64,000 bases of DNA from JAFNAG01 sp963824985 (GTDB taxonomy: Bacteria > Acidobacteriota > UBA6911). The notes beneath the pieces were generated by a model, which was not told the DNA's origin, searched no databases, and worked only from the letters and a program-made list of their open reading frames with translations. Shown in pieces: positions 26,946-36,500 of this stretch; the first letter of the stretch is position 1; every line of letters starts with the position of its first letter. Location: the NCBI GenBank assembly GCA_963824985.1, contig CAWGRQ010000004.1, positions 1-64,000 of the forward strand, written 5' to 3'. The translations under genes were made by a program, and so were the position numbers.

Positions 26946-27094
26946 GCCGCTTTCCTCTTCGCCTGTCGCGAGGTAATTACCGCTCGCTTGATGGAAGGGT
27001 CTTGCTGGCGCCCTCGAGGCAGCCGACCGTCCTCAATCACGTACCCCGGGCGCTTCTGTTCCTGGCGATAGACTTCCTTCCAGTCGGATGTCAT
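26942..27094 (-). CDS. 50-residue phage ORF, doubly coupled
   Basis: Too short for most gene callers but convincing by context. ATGA overlaps the stop of the gene upstream, and its own stop overlaps the GTG start of the HNH gene. The product begins MTSDWKEVYRQEQKRPGYVI and ends QAKRKAA; it is basic and soluble. I do not recognise it. It completes a tightly packed three-gene phage operon. Confidence 0.6.
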   Translation of the reverse strand: MTSDWKEVYRQEQKRPGYVIEDGRLPRGRQQDPSIKRAVITSRQAKRKAA

Positions 27095-27560
27095 GCCCGC
27101 TTGCCTTGTCTCTTGGCTTTGACCGCACGCAGCACTTCGTCGACCTGAGCACGCCTGTATTCGTCGGACAGGCGCGAATGGCCAACATCGGATTCATATT
27201 TGTGAGTGCGCTCGATGGCGGGATTGACTAGGCCTGAGCAGTCCTTGCCAAGTGCCTTGAGAAATGCGCTCGAGTACTCGCTGTCCTTCGAGCAAGCACG
27301 CTGGTACCCGGGATCGAATGCCCGATAGCGTCGGTCCGGCCGGAAGTCCGGCCCGTCCCAAAGTGCCATCATCCCGAACACGCGTGCCTGGATGCGCATC
27401 TTGCCTGTCGGCCGGTCACGCTCCAGCAGATGCAATTTCTTGAGCCGGGTGAAAACCCAGTGGGGGAGATCGATATCGACGCCGAACGGATTATGAACCT
27501 TGCCCTCAAACTCAAAAGACAGAGCTTCGCCTATCAGCAGATGGTTGTTTTTGGAGCTCC
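27091..27560 (-). pseudogene. Phage-like protein lacking its 5' end
   Basis: The open frame extends leftward from about 27560 with NNHLLIGEALSFEFEG, VDIDLPHWVFTRLKK, then RIQARVFGMMALWDGPDF and EVLRAVKAKRQGKRA. The only start within it is a TTG at 27435, which would discard clearly continuous sequence. Upstream the frame hits a stop, and a REP palindrome begins at 27594. The true N-terminus is therefore missing. It overlaps the following 50-residue ORF by four bases. Function unknown. Confidence 0.5.
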
Positions 27561-27593
27561 AGCCCGCTCACGTCAGGTTGGCGGGAAATGGGA

Positions 27594-27671
27594 GGAAATA
27601 GGGGACGCTCTCCGATTTCCGGTTGCTCATGGCGCGGGGGCGTTCAAAACCGGAGAACGTCCCCTATTTCC
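27594..27671. repeat. REPIN-like inverted REP pair
   Basis: The 21-base arms GGAAATAGGGGACG(C/T)TCTCCG face each other with one mismatch, around a 36-base loop. The same arm occurs at 25202-25250 and, in diverged form, around the Y1 transposase at 40.6-41.5 kb. It separates the phage remnant from the duplicated ADOP 5' region. Confidence 0.72.
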
Positions 27672-27837
27672 TAAATAGCTTGTTGTGGGCGAACCGCTCG
27701 TATTGCGTGCCCCATTTTGAGCGCGACCCAGCCTTCCTGCCCGGGCACGCGTGATACAATTCGGCCTGCGCCTGCTGGAATCCGGCGGCCACACTCATGG
27801 TGTCCGGTGCCGCGCATTGAGGAAGGAAAGGGGGCCG

Positions 27838-30327
27838 ATGGTCATGCCGGGTCGCGACACGAATGTACGGAAGATCCCCCTCGATCCGGAAGGCTCCGGG
27901 CATGCAGGCGATTGGCTCTTTTCCTTATTCAGGGACATCCACCAGGCATCGCGGATGCTGCGCAGGAATGCCGGATACTCGCTTGCCGCGATCCTGACGC
28001 TCGCGCTCGGCATCGGCTTAACGGCAGCCATGATTTCTGTGTTCAACGGCTCGGTGTGGCATCCGCTCCCTTTTCCCGATCCGGACCGCCTGGTGCTTTT
28101 TCGAGGTGCAGTCTCCTATCCGACGCTGAAGGTTTGGGCGGCAGCCGGCCGCTCGTTTGAAAGCATGGCGGGCTATCGAAACAAGCGCTATACGCTGACC
28201 GGCGCCGGCGAGGCGGCATCTCTCAGGGCCACGGTTTCGTCAGGGTCCTTATTTTCAGTACTGGAGATGAAGGCGTCGCGCGGCCGTGTCCTGTCGCAGG
28301 CGGACGATGAATCGGGCGCCAGACCGGCAGTTCTTGGCGACACTGCCTGGAAAACGATTTTCGCCGCTGATCCGGAAATCCTCGGGAAAACGATCTTTTT
28401 GAATCGCGTTCCTTTTATCGTCGTCGGAATCATGCCGCCCGGCTTTCAATTTCCGATGAATATGGATCGCATCGACCTCTACACCACGGTCGCCGCCGAT
28501 CTCCAGACCGACCGGCGTCAGGCGGAGAAGACCTACCCGCGGGACCTCCAGGTCCTCGCGCGCCTGAGGGCGTCCGCGATCCTCTCGCAGGCGCAGGCTG
28601 AGGTGTATACCCTCGTGGCGGCGATCACTTCGGGACCTGCGGATCGAAAAATCGATCGGGAAGGTCTGGTGGCGCCGCTGACCACTGAAGTGTCCCGCAC
28701 GCTGATTTCTCCCCTGAAGGTCCTGATGGGCGCGATTGGCTGCGTGCTGGTTTTGGCCTGTGCCACGGTTGGGATCCTCACCATGATTCGGGTGATCGTC
28801 CGGAGAGGGGAATTCGCGACCCGGCTGGCACTGGGGGCGACTCGGGTCAGGCTGATCCGGCAGTTGATGGCGGAGAGTGCGGTGATTGCACTTGCGGGGA
28901 GCGCCGTGGGCGTCCTGGTCGCTTACGCGGGGACTATGCCGCTGCTTCGCCTCGCCGGGCCGGATCTCGCGCCGGTCGCCAGAATTCAGTTTGACTCTCG
29001 CGTCCTGGGGATTTCCCTGTTGGTTGCGTTACTTGCTGCCGCCGGATTCGGCGTGATTCCCGCGTTCCAGGGGGCTGCGATCCGGTGGTCTCGCCGGGTT
29101 CGTGATGAATCCGCCGCGGCGCGGCGCTGGAAAGCATCCACGGCGAGATTGTTGCTGGTCACCGCCGAGATTGCGCTCACCGTGATGCTGCTTGCCGCCT
29201 CCATCAGCCTGCTGCGCGCTTACCTGACTCTTTCGCGTGTGGATCCGGGATTTGATTCCACTAACGTGCTGACATTCCGGATTGACCTTTCCGACGCTCT
29301 GTATTCGCCGCCGCAGCAGGTGGACTTTTTCGAGCGGGTACGCGCCGATATCGGCTTCCTGCCCGGAGTGCGGTCAACGGCTTTCAGCGCGCTGCTGCCA
29401 TTCGGCGATCTGCGATTTACGATCCGATTCGGCGTGCCTGGACAGGGGAACGGCAACGATCGCTCCGGCGGAGCGGAAGTTTATCTTGTCAGTCCCGGCT
29501 ATTTCCAGTCAATGAAGATTCCCCTGATTGCGGGGCGAGACTTTGAACCGACCGACGTCCTCGGACGGCCGCGAGTGGCCATCATCAGCCGCAGTCTGGC
29601 GGAACGATATTTTCCCGGGGAGAATCCGATCGGGAGGACGATCGAAGCCGGCATCGGGCCCGGCAGCGCGGCCGAGCCGACCATGCGGGTCGTCGGCATT
29701 GCCGGAGACGTTCACAACGGCTCGCTGGCGGCGCCGGCAGAGCCCCAGATCTACGCGCCATTCGGCCAGGCACCGATGATCGCATCGACGACGTTCGTGA
29801 CCCGGCTTTCGCAATCGGATTCCGGCCCGGTTCTGCCTGCCGTACGCCAGTGCGTGCGTGCGCTCAGCCCGTCGGTTCCGATTGTCAACGTCAAGCCGCT
29901 TGCCGACTATGTGCAGGCTACGCTGTTACAGCCTCGATTCAACACTCTTCTCATCGGGGTGTTTGCCGCCGCTGCGGTGGCCCTGGCGATGACCGGACTC
30001 TATGCCGTCGTCTCCTATTCGACTTTGCGCCGCCGCAGGGAGTTCTCGATCCGTCGCGCACTCGGCGCAACGGAACGTAGCATCGCGTGGTCGGTTATTC
30101 GTCAGGGATTGGGCGCAACCATTCCGGGCATTGTCCTGGGACTTTCCGGCGCCCTGGCGGCAAACAGGCTGCTGGAAAGCCTTCTGTATGGTGTCCGCCC
30201 CAGCCCGGTCCCCACTCTGCTGGTGGCCGCCGTGTCCGTCGCTTTAATCTCCCTGCTGGCAACCTGGCAGCCAGCGCGAGCAGCATCGGGCGATGATCTT
30301 CGCACCCGATTGCAGTCGGATGAATAA
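27838..30327 (+). CDS. ADOP-family ABC permease (MacB-like, duplicated FtsX)
   Basis: An 829-residue membrane protein of the acidobacterial duplicated orphan permease type. The N-terminal helix is preceded by LFRDIHQASRMLRRNAGYSL, then AAILTLALGIGLTAAMISVF. A MacB-type periplasmic core follows (about 60-260), then three helices, a second core and three more helices ending in WQPARAASGDDL, with FSIRRALGATERSI before the last set. Such proteins usually lack an adjacent ATPase, as here. The start at 27838 has a purine-rich GGAAAGGGGG site; the longer frame adds 29 unsupported residues. Its first 50 codons are duplicated at 10.8 kb. Confidence 0.85.
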   Translation: MVMPGRDTNVRKIPLDPEGSGHAGDWLFSLFRDIHQASRMLRRNAGYSLAAILTLALGIGLTAAMISVFNGSVWHPLPFPDPDRLVLFRGAVSYPTLKVWAAAGRSFESMAGYRNKRYTLTGAGEAASLRATVSSGSLFSVLEMKASRGRVLSQADDESGARPAVLGDTAWKTIFAADPEILGKTIFLNRVPFIVVGIMPPGFQFPMNMDRIDLYTTVAADLQTDRRQAEKTYPRDLQVLARLRASAILSQAQAEVYTLVAAITSGPADRKIDREGLVAPLTTEVSRTLISPLKVLMGAIGCVLVLACATVGILTMIRVIVRRGEFATRLALGATRVRLIRQLMAESAVIALAGSAVGVLVAYAGTMPLLRLAGPDLAPVARIQFDSRVLGISLLVALLAAAGFGVIPAFQGAAIRWSRRVRDESAAARRWKASTARLLLVTAEIALTVMLLAASISLLRAYLTLSRVDPGFDSTNVLTFRIDLSDALYSPPQQVDFFERVRADIGFLPGVRSTAFSALLPFGDLRFTIRFGVPGQGNGNDRSGGAEVYLVSPGYFQSMKIPLIAGRDFEPTDVLGRPRVAIISRSLAERYFPGENPIGRTIEAGIGPGSAAEPTMRVVGIAGDVHNGSLAAPAEPQIYAPFGQAPMIASTTFVTRLSQSDSGPVLPAVRQCVRALSPSVPIVNVKPLADYVQATLLQPRFNTLLIGVFAAAAVALAMTGLYAVVSYSTLRRRREFSIRRALGATERSIAWSVIRQGLGATIPGIVLGLSGALAANRLLESLLYGVRPSPVPTLLVAAVSVALISLLATWQPARAASGDDLRTRLQSDE

Positions 30328-30362
30328 GCGCCGCAGCCGGGCGTGCTCCGGGGATAGTCCTC

Positions 30363-30587
30363 CTACTTCTTGAGAACCACGGAGATGATTATCATTACCG
30401 CCAACAGGGCCAGCAATGTAATCATCAGCTTGATGAACCATCTGTCGGCCAGTCTCGCAATCCTTTTGAAGTCTGAATCCGAAGTCTTGCGGTGATCACC
30501 CATCCCTGCGGCTCTCAACGCCTGACTTGCGCTGCCGACGCAAAATTGATCCGGGTCGTGTTCCTGACCGCAAATGGCGCAGTACAT
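30363..30587 (-). CDS. Small zinc-ribbon membrane protein
   Basis: A 74-residue protein. The N-terminal CAICGQEHDPDQFC gives a CxxC pair and a later Cys, suggesting a small zinc ribbon. A polar stretch leads to one C-terminal membrane helix (FIKLMITLLALLAVMIIISV). The ATG has GGAG upstream. The gene is convergent with the ADOP gene. Tail-anchored zinc-ribbon proteins of this size are common and uncharacterised. Confidence 0.65.
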   Translation of the reverse strand: MYCAICGQEHDPDQFCVGSASQALRAAGMGDHRKTSDSDFKRIARLADRWFIKLMITLLALLAVMIIISVVLKK

Positions 30588-30771
30588 TGGACTCTGCTCC
30601 TGTAATTATGAAGTGTTTATACACCCTGAACAATCTGGCGGACAAGCCGATATAGCGGCAGGCCGTTCGAAATCGGAAAGGCTAGATCGAGAATATTGCC
30701 TGCTCGGGATATCAAGGCTTCTGGGCGCCGCCAGTCCCCATTCGTGCGTTCCGTGAAGTGGCAAAAAAGGC

Positions 30772-31062
30772 GCATCTGTTTAGCCGATGCTGAACAGCAA
30801 AACGCAAAGACGCAAGGACACAAAGAGATTCCTTTCGGTTCGCGGGCATGGGCGGCCTTCGGCCGCATCCTTGGGCGAGCCGCGGGAGAAAGCGCAATCC
30901 TCCTGAGTAGCCGCTGCCCGCGCTTTCTCCCGCGGCTCGCCCAAGGATGCGCCAGCGCGAAGCGCTGCGCCCACGCCTGTTGCTCGGTGTCGATCTTTGC
31001 GCCCCTGCGCCTTTGCGTCTTTGCGTTTTGCTTCTTCATCCATTTGATTTGGCTAAACAATT
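30772..31062. repeat. MITE-like palindromic repeat, copy 2
   Basis: A 291-bp element nearly identical to 5984-6274. It has the same TGTTTAGCC/GGCTAAACA ends, AAACGCAAAGACGC inner repeats and a 30-bp inverted core. The flanks differ between the two copies, so it moved as a unit. No gene is visible between it and the M24 peptidase. Confidence 0.75.
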
Positions 31063-31369
31063 CCAAAAATCCGGTACCGTTCGAACGCCGTTATGACAAT
31101 CTTCAGATCGGTTACCATGATCCCTGCTCATCGAATACAGAAGCCGCCATCGCGCCTGAGGATTGAGCGAAAAGCAGCCCGGCCTGGCCCTCGCCATCGC
31201 CAAGGACGGCCGGCTGGTCATGGCCAAAGGATACGGCTTTCGAGATTAGTGATAGAATACCCGATGGCGACGGGCGCATCCGGATCAGCGCCGCTCGCGG
31301 CCGATTGTGACCGTCCGCCCGGACACTTCTGATCCAACCCGGTAACATCCTGTTCCACGGAGGCCTTCC

Positions 31370-32752
31370 ATGAAACGTTCCTGCATCTTCATTATCGCGG
31401 CGCTCCTGCTGTGCGCGGCCACTCCCGCCCAGGCACAGGTCAACTGGACCATGGCCGACGGGAGGGACGTTGACAACATCCTGACCCAGAGGCAGCAGGC
31501 CGATGTCATCAACGAGTACACGGCCTGGCGGTTGGACAACATCCTGCCGCAGATCATGCGGCGCGAAGGGATCGACCTGTGGCTGGTGATCTGTTTCGAG
31601 TACAACGAAGACCCGGTCTTCATGAGCCTGACGACCAGGCCGAGAATGAGTGCCCGGCGGCTCTCGATCCTGATGTTCCACGATGCCGCCGACGGCTTCA
31701 AGAAGCTCACGGCCAGCTGGCACGGGGCCTCGGCCGCGGGCCCCATGTACACCAACATCTTCACCCAGGAATACCGGGCCAAGGGGGCCAACGCCCAGTT
31801 CGCCGCCGTCGCCGACTACATCAAGAAGGCGGATCCCAGGAAGATCGGCATCAACTATGGCGAGCACTGGGACTACCACGACGACTTCTCCCATGGACTC
31901 GGCCTCTCCGCCTTCCATAAGGCCAAGCTGGAGCAGGCGCTCGAGCCCCGGTACCGGGCCCGGCTGGTGTCGGCCGAGAAAGTCTGCATCGGGTGGTACG
32001 AAACCCGCAGCCCGATGGAGCTCAGCCTCTACCGGCACCTTGCCGGCATCGGGCACGATCTCATCGCCGAGTTTTTCTCCAACCGGGTGATCACTCCCGA
32101 TGTGACCACGGCGGACGACGTCGAGTGGTGGTACCGCGAGCGCCTGGCGAAACTCGGACTCATCGCCTGGTTTCAGCCGTCGATCGACATCATCCGCGCC
32201 CCTGCCGAAGCCGCCCGGTACCCGAAAGGGGACAAGGTCATCAGGCGCGGCGACCTGCTCCACTGCGACGTGGGCTTCCGCTACCTCGACCTGTGCACCG
32301 ACATGCAGCACGACGCCTACATCCTGAAACAGGGGGAGACCGACGCGCCCCAGGGATTGAAGGACCTGCTGAAAAAGGGGAACCGGCTGCAGGAACTGCT
32401 GCTGGGAGAGATGAAGGAGGGGAGAAAGGGGAACGAGATCCTCGTCGCCACGCTCGAAAAGGCCCGCGCGGAAGGGATCGAAGGGAGCATCTATTCCCAC
32501 CCCATCGGGTATTACGGACACGGCTCGGGCACAATGCTCGGGATGGTGGAAAAGCAGAGCTTCGTGCCCGGAACCGGGGAGCACCCGCTGGCCCTGAACA
32601 CCGTCTATTCGATTGAACTCAGCGCGGCTCATGTTGTTCCCGAATGGGGCGGCACCCGTGTGAGCATGGGCCTCGAGGATGAGGCGCTCTTTACCCGGGA
32701 AGGGGCGCGCTGGGCCGACGGCTACCCGACGCGATTTTACCTGATCAAATAA
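31370..32752 (+). CDS. Exported M24-family metallopeptidase (Xaa-Pro aminopeptidase-like)
   Basis: A 460-residue protein with a signal peptide ending after AATPAQA (about residue 22). The C-terminal pita-bread domain carries the metal ligands expected for M24: Asp300 in LLHCDVGFRYLD, Asp311 in CTDMQHDAYI, His384 in YYGHGSGTM, Glu416 in YSIELSA, and Glu436 or Glu438 in MGLEDEALF. The N-terminal domain (about 40-240) resembles the creatinase-type lid. It probably removes N-terminal residues before proline, in the periplasm or outside. A GGAGG-containing sequence precedes the ATG. It stands alone. Confidence 0.82.
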   Translation: MKRSCIFIIAALLLCAATPAQAQVNWTMADGRDVDNILTQRQQADVINEYTAWRLDNILPQIMRREGIDLWLVICFEYNEDPVFMSLTTRPRMSARRLSILMFHDAADGFKKLTASWHGASAAGPMYTNIFTQEYRAKGANAQFAAVADYIKKADPRKIGINYGEHWDYHDDFSHGLGLSAFHKAKLEQALEPRYRARLVSAEKVCIGWYETRSPMELSLYRHLAGIGHDLIAEFFSNRVITPDVTTADDVEWWYRERLAKLGLIAWFQPSIDIIRAPAEAARYPKGDKVIRRGDLLHCDVGFRYLDLCTDMQHDAYILKQGETDAPQGLKDLLKKGNRLQELLLGEMKEGRKGNEILVATLEKARAEGIEGSIYSHPIGYYGHGSGTMLGMVEKQSFVPGTGEHPLALNTVYSIELSAAHVVPEWGGTRVSMGLEDEALFTREGARWADGYPTRFYLIK

Positions 32753-32954
32753 GGCTGGAGGAACAGGGAAGGAGCGGCCGGCCCGGCATCAGCAATCAAC
32801 TTCAGCCCCTGCCTTCATGCTCTTGGATCCGCACCCGGAGTGGGGGTGATAGCGGCATTTCCACTTGCCCGTCCGCCGCGGTTGGGATAGAAATGCATCA
32901 TCGGGCAATCTGAAGAACCAGGCAAAGAGACGAGATCCGGCTGGTGAGGCCTCC

Positions 32955-35900
32955 ATGTACTATTGCGCGACACGCCCAAAAATGGCTATATCGCTTCTAG
33001 GATTGTTTCTGGCTCTGACCGGTGCAGGCGCGGCGCACCAGCTCACCGGATCCGTGGAGGGCACGATCAGGGACACAAGCGGGGGGGTCCTCCCCGGCAC
33101 CACAGTCGAACTCAAGAACGTGGCGACCGGTGCAACCCTGTCGCAGGTTACGGGGAGCGCAGGCAATTACTCGTTTACCTCGGTAAAGCCGGGATCTTAT
33201 CGGGTGCAAGCATCATTTAAAGGTTTCAAAGCGGTTTCCCGGCCCGCCGAGGTCGATATCAACAAGACGGTCAGAATCGATTTCACCCTGGCGGTCAGCG
33301 CCCTGACGGAACAGGTGGTTGTCACCGGGGCGCCCCCGGCGCACGATATCGCGCATGCGGAACTATCCCTAAGCGTCGATTCCAAGCTCTTCACCGATCT
33401 GCCCACACTTACGCACGATATTACACAACTGATCGAGCTGATGCCGGGAGTCCGGATGGAGCAGGGCGGATCGGTGGGCGGTTCGCAGCTTGTGGATTTA
33501 TCCGGCAGTTTCGCCCTGGGTAATGGCACCCGCCGCGGCCAGAGCATTTTCTACGTGGATGGTGCCGAGAATATGGGGACGTGGCGCAACCAGGGCCTGC
33601 AAATGCCCAATCCGGATGCCATCCAGGAAGTGCAGGTCATCACTTCGAGCGCTCCTGCGGAATTCGGCAAGGAGCCCGGCGTAAGGATGAACACGGTCAT
33701 CAAGTCGGGCACCAACAGCTTTCACGGGACGATGTCTGTTGCCTCTCACTTCACAGGCCTCAATGCCAACACCTGGAGCGCCAATTCCAGGGGAGCTCCG
33801 CGCCCGTCGGATCGGCAGACATGGATGGGCGCGACGCTGGGCGGACCGATCCTCAGGAATCGCACGTTTTTCTTCGCTTCTTTCCAGCATTTCTATGACA
33901 ACGATCCGTCGCAGCTGACCGACATCCGGATGCCGACAGCGGCGATGCTGGCCGGAGATTTCACCGCCCTGCCCAATTTCAATATTAAGGCGATCGACCC
34001 GGCGACCGGTAAAGCGATGGGCAAGACCATTCCCTCGCGGCTGATCAATCCTGTCGCGGCCCGGATGGCGATGCGCTTTCCCGTGATTCCACAGTATTCC
34101 AACGACCCGGCACTGGGCCGTTTCTTCTGGCAGTTTCAACGTCCGGCGCATGACAACATGTGGATTGGAAAAGTGGATCATCAGATCAGCGCTCATCAGC
34201 AGCTGTCCGGGTCCTATCTCACCACGGATGCGGGGCAGGTGCGCCCGGACAATCTCTCGGGCGCGATCAACAATGTGCCCGGGTGGGGTGGGGACACCGC
34301 GACAGCCGTACGCCAACACACTTTCTCCCTGCGACACCTGTGGGCGGCGACATCGGTCCTGGTGCTGGAGAATCGCGCAGCTCTGGCCCGTCAGGAAGCC
34401 AGGCGCGATCGCACCGCGACAGATGAGGACATCGCGACATTAGGTGGAGTGTGGCCGGGCGTGACACCGAATATCGACAGGACGCTGCCCACACTGTTTC
34501 TGAGCGGCGGCCCTACCGCGCGCGGCGGGCCCGTGTCGGAGGTCGTGCAGCAGAACTTCCGGGTGTCGAACACTTCAAACTGGCTCAAAGGAAAACACAA
34601 CCTCAAGTTTGGCGGGGAAGTGCAGCATTCCCTTTACTCGCGCCTGGTGGGCTATGACAATAGCCAGATCCGCTTCACCGGCGCTTACGCCAATACGGGC
34701 GCTCCACTCAACGGGCCGTGGCCGACGCTCGCGACTCCCTCGGGCGACAATCAGTTTGCCCTGGCATGGGCCGATTTCCTGATGGGGAGAGCGCGCACCT
34801 TCCAGGCCACGGGAGCGGTGGACAATTCGTTTCACGGCCTGGCCTGCTTCTTCTTCATCCAGGACCAGTTCAAAGTTACCCCGAGACTGACCATCACCCC
34901 GGGCCTGCGCTATGAATGGTACGGCGCTCAGACGTCGATGACGATGCTGGCGGGATACGTGGCCGGTCACAAGTCGGATCAGTTTGCGAATGCGCCCGTG
35001 GGCCTGGCGTTCGGCGGCGATCGGGGAATTCCCGCGGCCATGAGGAACCCGGACCGCAACAACCTCGCACCGCGGCTGGGATTGGCCTGGGATGTTTTCG
35101 GCAAAGGCAAAATGGTGGCCCGGGCCGGGGCCGGGCTGTATTATGCATATCCTCCCTTGAGCATCGTCGAACAGCTGTCTGCCCTCGTCGATTCTCCGAC
35201 GCTTGCCGGGGGCAACGCCAGCCTGTCGAATTTGTGGGGAACGTCGCACACCAACTCGGGTGATACGATGCTGCAGTACCCGGGCGGCATGCCGAGTTTC
35301 GATCGCGATCCGGCCCAGCGGAAGTGGCAGCCGACAGACATCATGGGGTACAGCCCCGACGCCACGACACCGTACCAGGTGCAGGTCAATGTCGGCGTCG
35401 AGCGAAAACTGATCCAGGGACTCACCATTATGGCCGGGTACCTTGGAAATCGGGCGAGAAAAGGTTGGTCGGTGCGCGACCACAACCTGGCGTTGTGGCA
35501 GCCGGGCGCGGGCACAGGCAACGTGGATGCGCGCAGGCAGAACCAGACCTGGCGCGGGATCGACCTGATTTCCACCGATGTGAATGACAGCTATGATGCC
35601 GCGGAGTTTACAGCCACGCTCAGCAGGAGAGGTTTATATGGCCGGGTGATCTATACACTGCGGCAGTTCCTTACCTCCGGCGCCAATGAGGGCCAGGAAG
35701 TCGGGATCGACAACAGCCCCACGGCCTGGGCACACAACCCGCGCAATATCCGGGGAGATGTCGCTTCGGTGGTATCGCGCCAGCAGGTGCGCGGCATCTT
35801 CAACTACCAGTTGCCGAAGTTTTCCAGCAACGCCTGGATAAAGCAGGGACTGAGCGGCTGGCAGGTGTCCGGAAATTTCTCCTGGTATGATGGGGACCGT

Positions 35901-36317
35901 CTGAACGTCATCCTCGGCCCGGACTACAATTTTGACGGGTTTGCCGGAGATCGGCCCAACCTTGTCGGGCCGATCCGCTACCTGAGACAGAAACAGGGCA
36001 ACGCGGTTCTGTGGATCGACAGGAGCACCTTCGCCAACCCGCCGGCGCCGAGCGCGGACAATCCCTATCCGTTCGGTAACCTGCCCCGCAACGCGGTGCG
36101 CGGCCCGAATCGGTTGTATATGGGCGCGGCCATCATGAAGAACTTCCTGCTCGGGGAGAAATACAGGCTGCAGTTGCGCCTGGACACTTCCAATCTCTTC
36201 AACCATCCAAACCTGAGCAGACCGGTGATGGACCTCTCACGGTCCGATTTCGGGCTTATTCGGACGAAGGATGGCGGCGGCCGGGTCTTTCAGATGCACG
36301 CCAGGTTTGTCTTTTAG
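32955..36317 (+). CDS. TonB-dependent receptor, Oar-like, intact
   Basis: A 1120-residue outer-membrane receptor. After a signal peptide (about 1-33), a carboxypeptidase-regulatory-like domain (about 37-120) reads GSVEGTIRDTSGGVLPGTTV and YSFTSVKPGSYRVQASFKGF. A plug domain follows (DAIQEVQVITSSAPAEFG), then a long beta-barrel with KFGGEVQHSLYS and ITPGLRYEWYG. The C-terminus (GGRVFQMHARFVF) ends in the aromatic residue expected for barrel insertion. Receptors of this class import or bind large nutrients with TonB energy. The start at 32955 has GAGG upstream. A related but broken receptor lies at the left edge of the window. Confidence 0.9.
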   Translation: MYYCATRPKMAISLLGLFLALTGAGAAHQLTGSVEGTIRDTSGGVLPGTTVELKNVATGATLSQVTGSAGNYSFTSVKPGSYRVQASFKGFKAVSRPAEVDINKTVRIDFTLAVSALTEQVVVTGAPPAHDIAHAELSLSVDSKLFTDLPTLTHDITQLIELMPGVRMEQGGSVGGSQLVDLSGSFALGNGTRRGQSIFYVDGAENMGTWRNQGLQMPNPDAIQEVQVITSSAPAEFGKEPGVRMNTVIKSGTNSFHGTMSVASHFTGLNANTWSANSRGAPRPSDRQTWMGATLGGPILRNRTFFFASFQHFYDNDPSQLTDIRMPTAAMLAGDFTALPNFNIKAIDPATGKAMGKTIPSRLINPVAARMAMRFPVIPQYSNDPALGRFFWQFQRPAHDNMWIGKVDHQISAHQQLSGSYLTTDAGQVRPDNLSGAINNVPGWGGDTATAVRQHTFSLRHLWAATSVLVLENRAALARQEARRDRTATDEDIATLGGVWPGVTPNIDRTLPTLFLSGGPTARGGPVSEVVQQNFRVSNTSNWLKGKHNLKFGGEVQHSLYSRLVGYDNSQIRFTGAYANTGAPLNGPWPTLATPSGDNQFALAWADFLMGRARTFQATGAVDNSFHGLACFFFIQDQFKVTPRLTITPGLRYEWYGAQTSMTMLAGYVAGHKSDQFANAPVGLAFGGDRGIPAAMRNPDRNNLAPRLGLAWDVFGKGKMVARAGAGLYYAYPPLSIVEQLSALVDSPTLAGGNASLSNLWGTSHTNSGDTMLQYPGGMPSFDRDPAQRKWQPTDIMGYSPDATTPYQVQVNVGVERKLIQGLTIMAGYLGNRARKGWSVRDHNLALWQPGAGTGNVDARRQNQTWRGIDLISTDVNDSYDAAEFTATLSRRGLYGRVIYTLRQFLTSGANEGQEVGIDNSPTAWAHNPRNIRGDVASVVSRQQVRGIFNYQLPKFSSNAWIKQGLSGWQVSGNFSWYDGDRLNVILGPDYNFDGFAGDRPNLVGPIRYLRQKQGNAVLWIDRSTFANPPAPSADNPYPFGNLPRNAVRGPNRLYMGAAIMKNFLLGEKYRLQLRLDTSNLFNHPNLSRPVMDLSRSDFGLIRTKDGGGRVFQMHARFVF

Positions 36318-36500
36318 CGGACTGATGTCCGTCGGGTTGACCGCAATCTTTGGCGCGGCGGACGGTCTGTGGGTACAGAGCCTGTTTTCACCGATAGGCG
36401 CTCCGATCCGGTGAGAGAAGGGAATGGCGCCCAAATAAGGCGAACCCCCGGCAGGATCCATGCGTATTAGGGAGCGACACAACGGAGGCCGCCTCGGGTC

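Noticed and set aside
31112..32632. A 506-codon open frame antisense to the M24 peptidase
   Set aside because: The plus-strand gene has a signal peptide and all metal ligands; the antisense frame has no domain and mirrors GC-rich codon bias.
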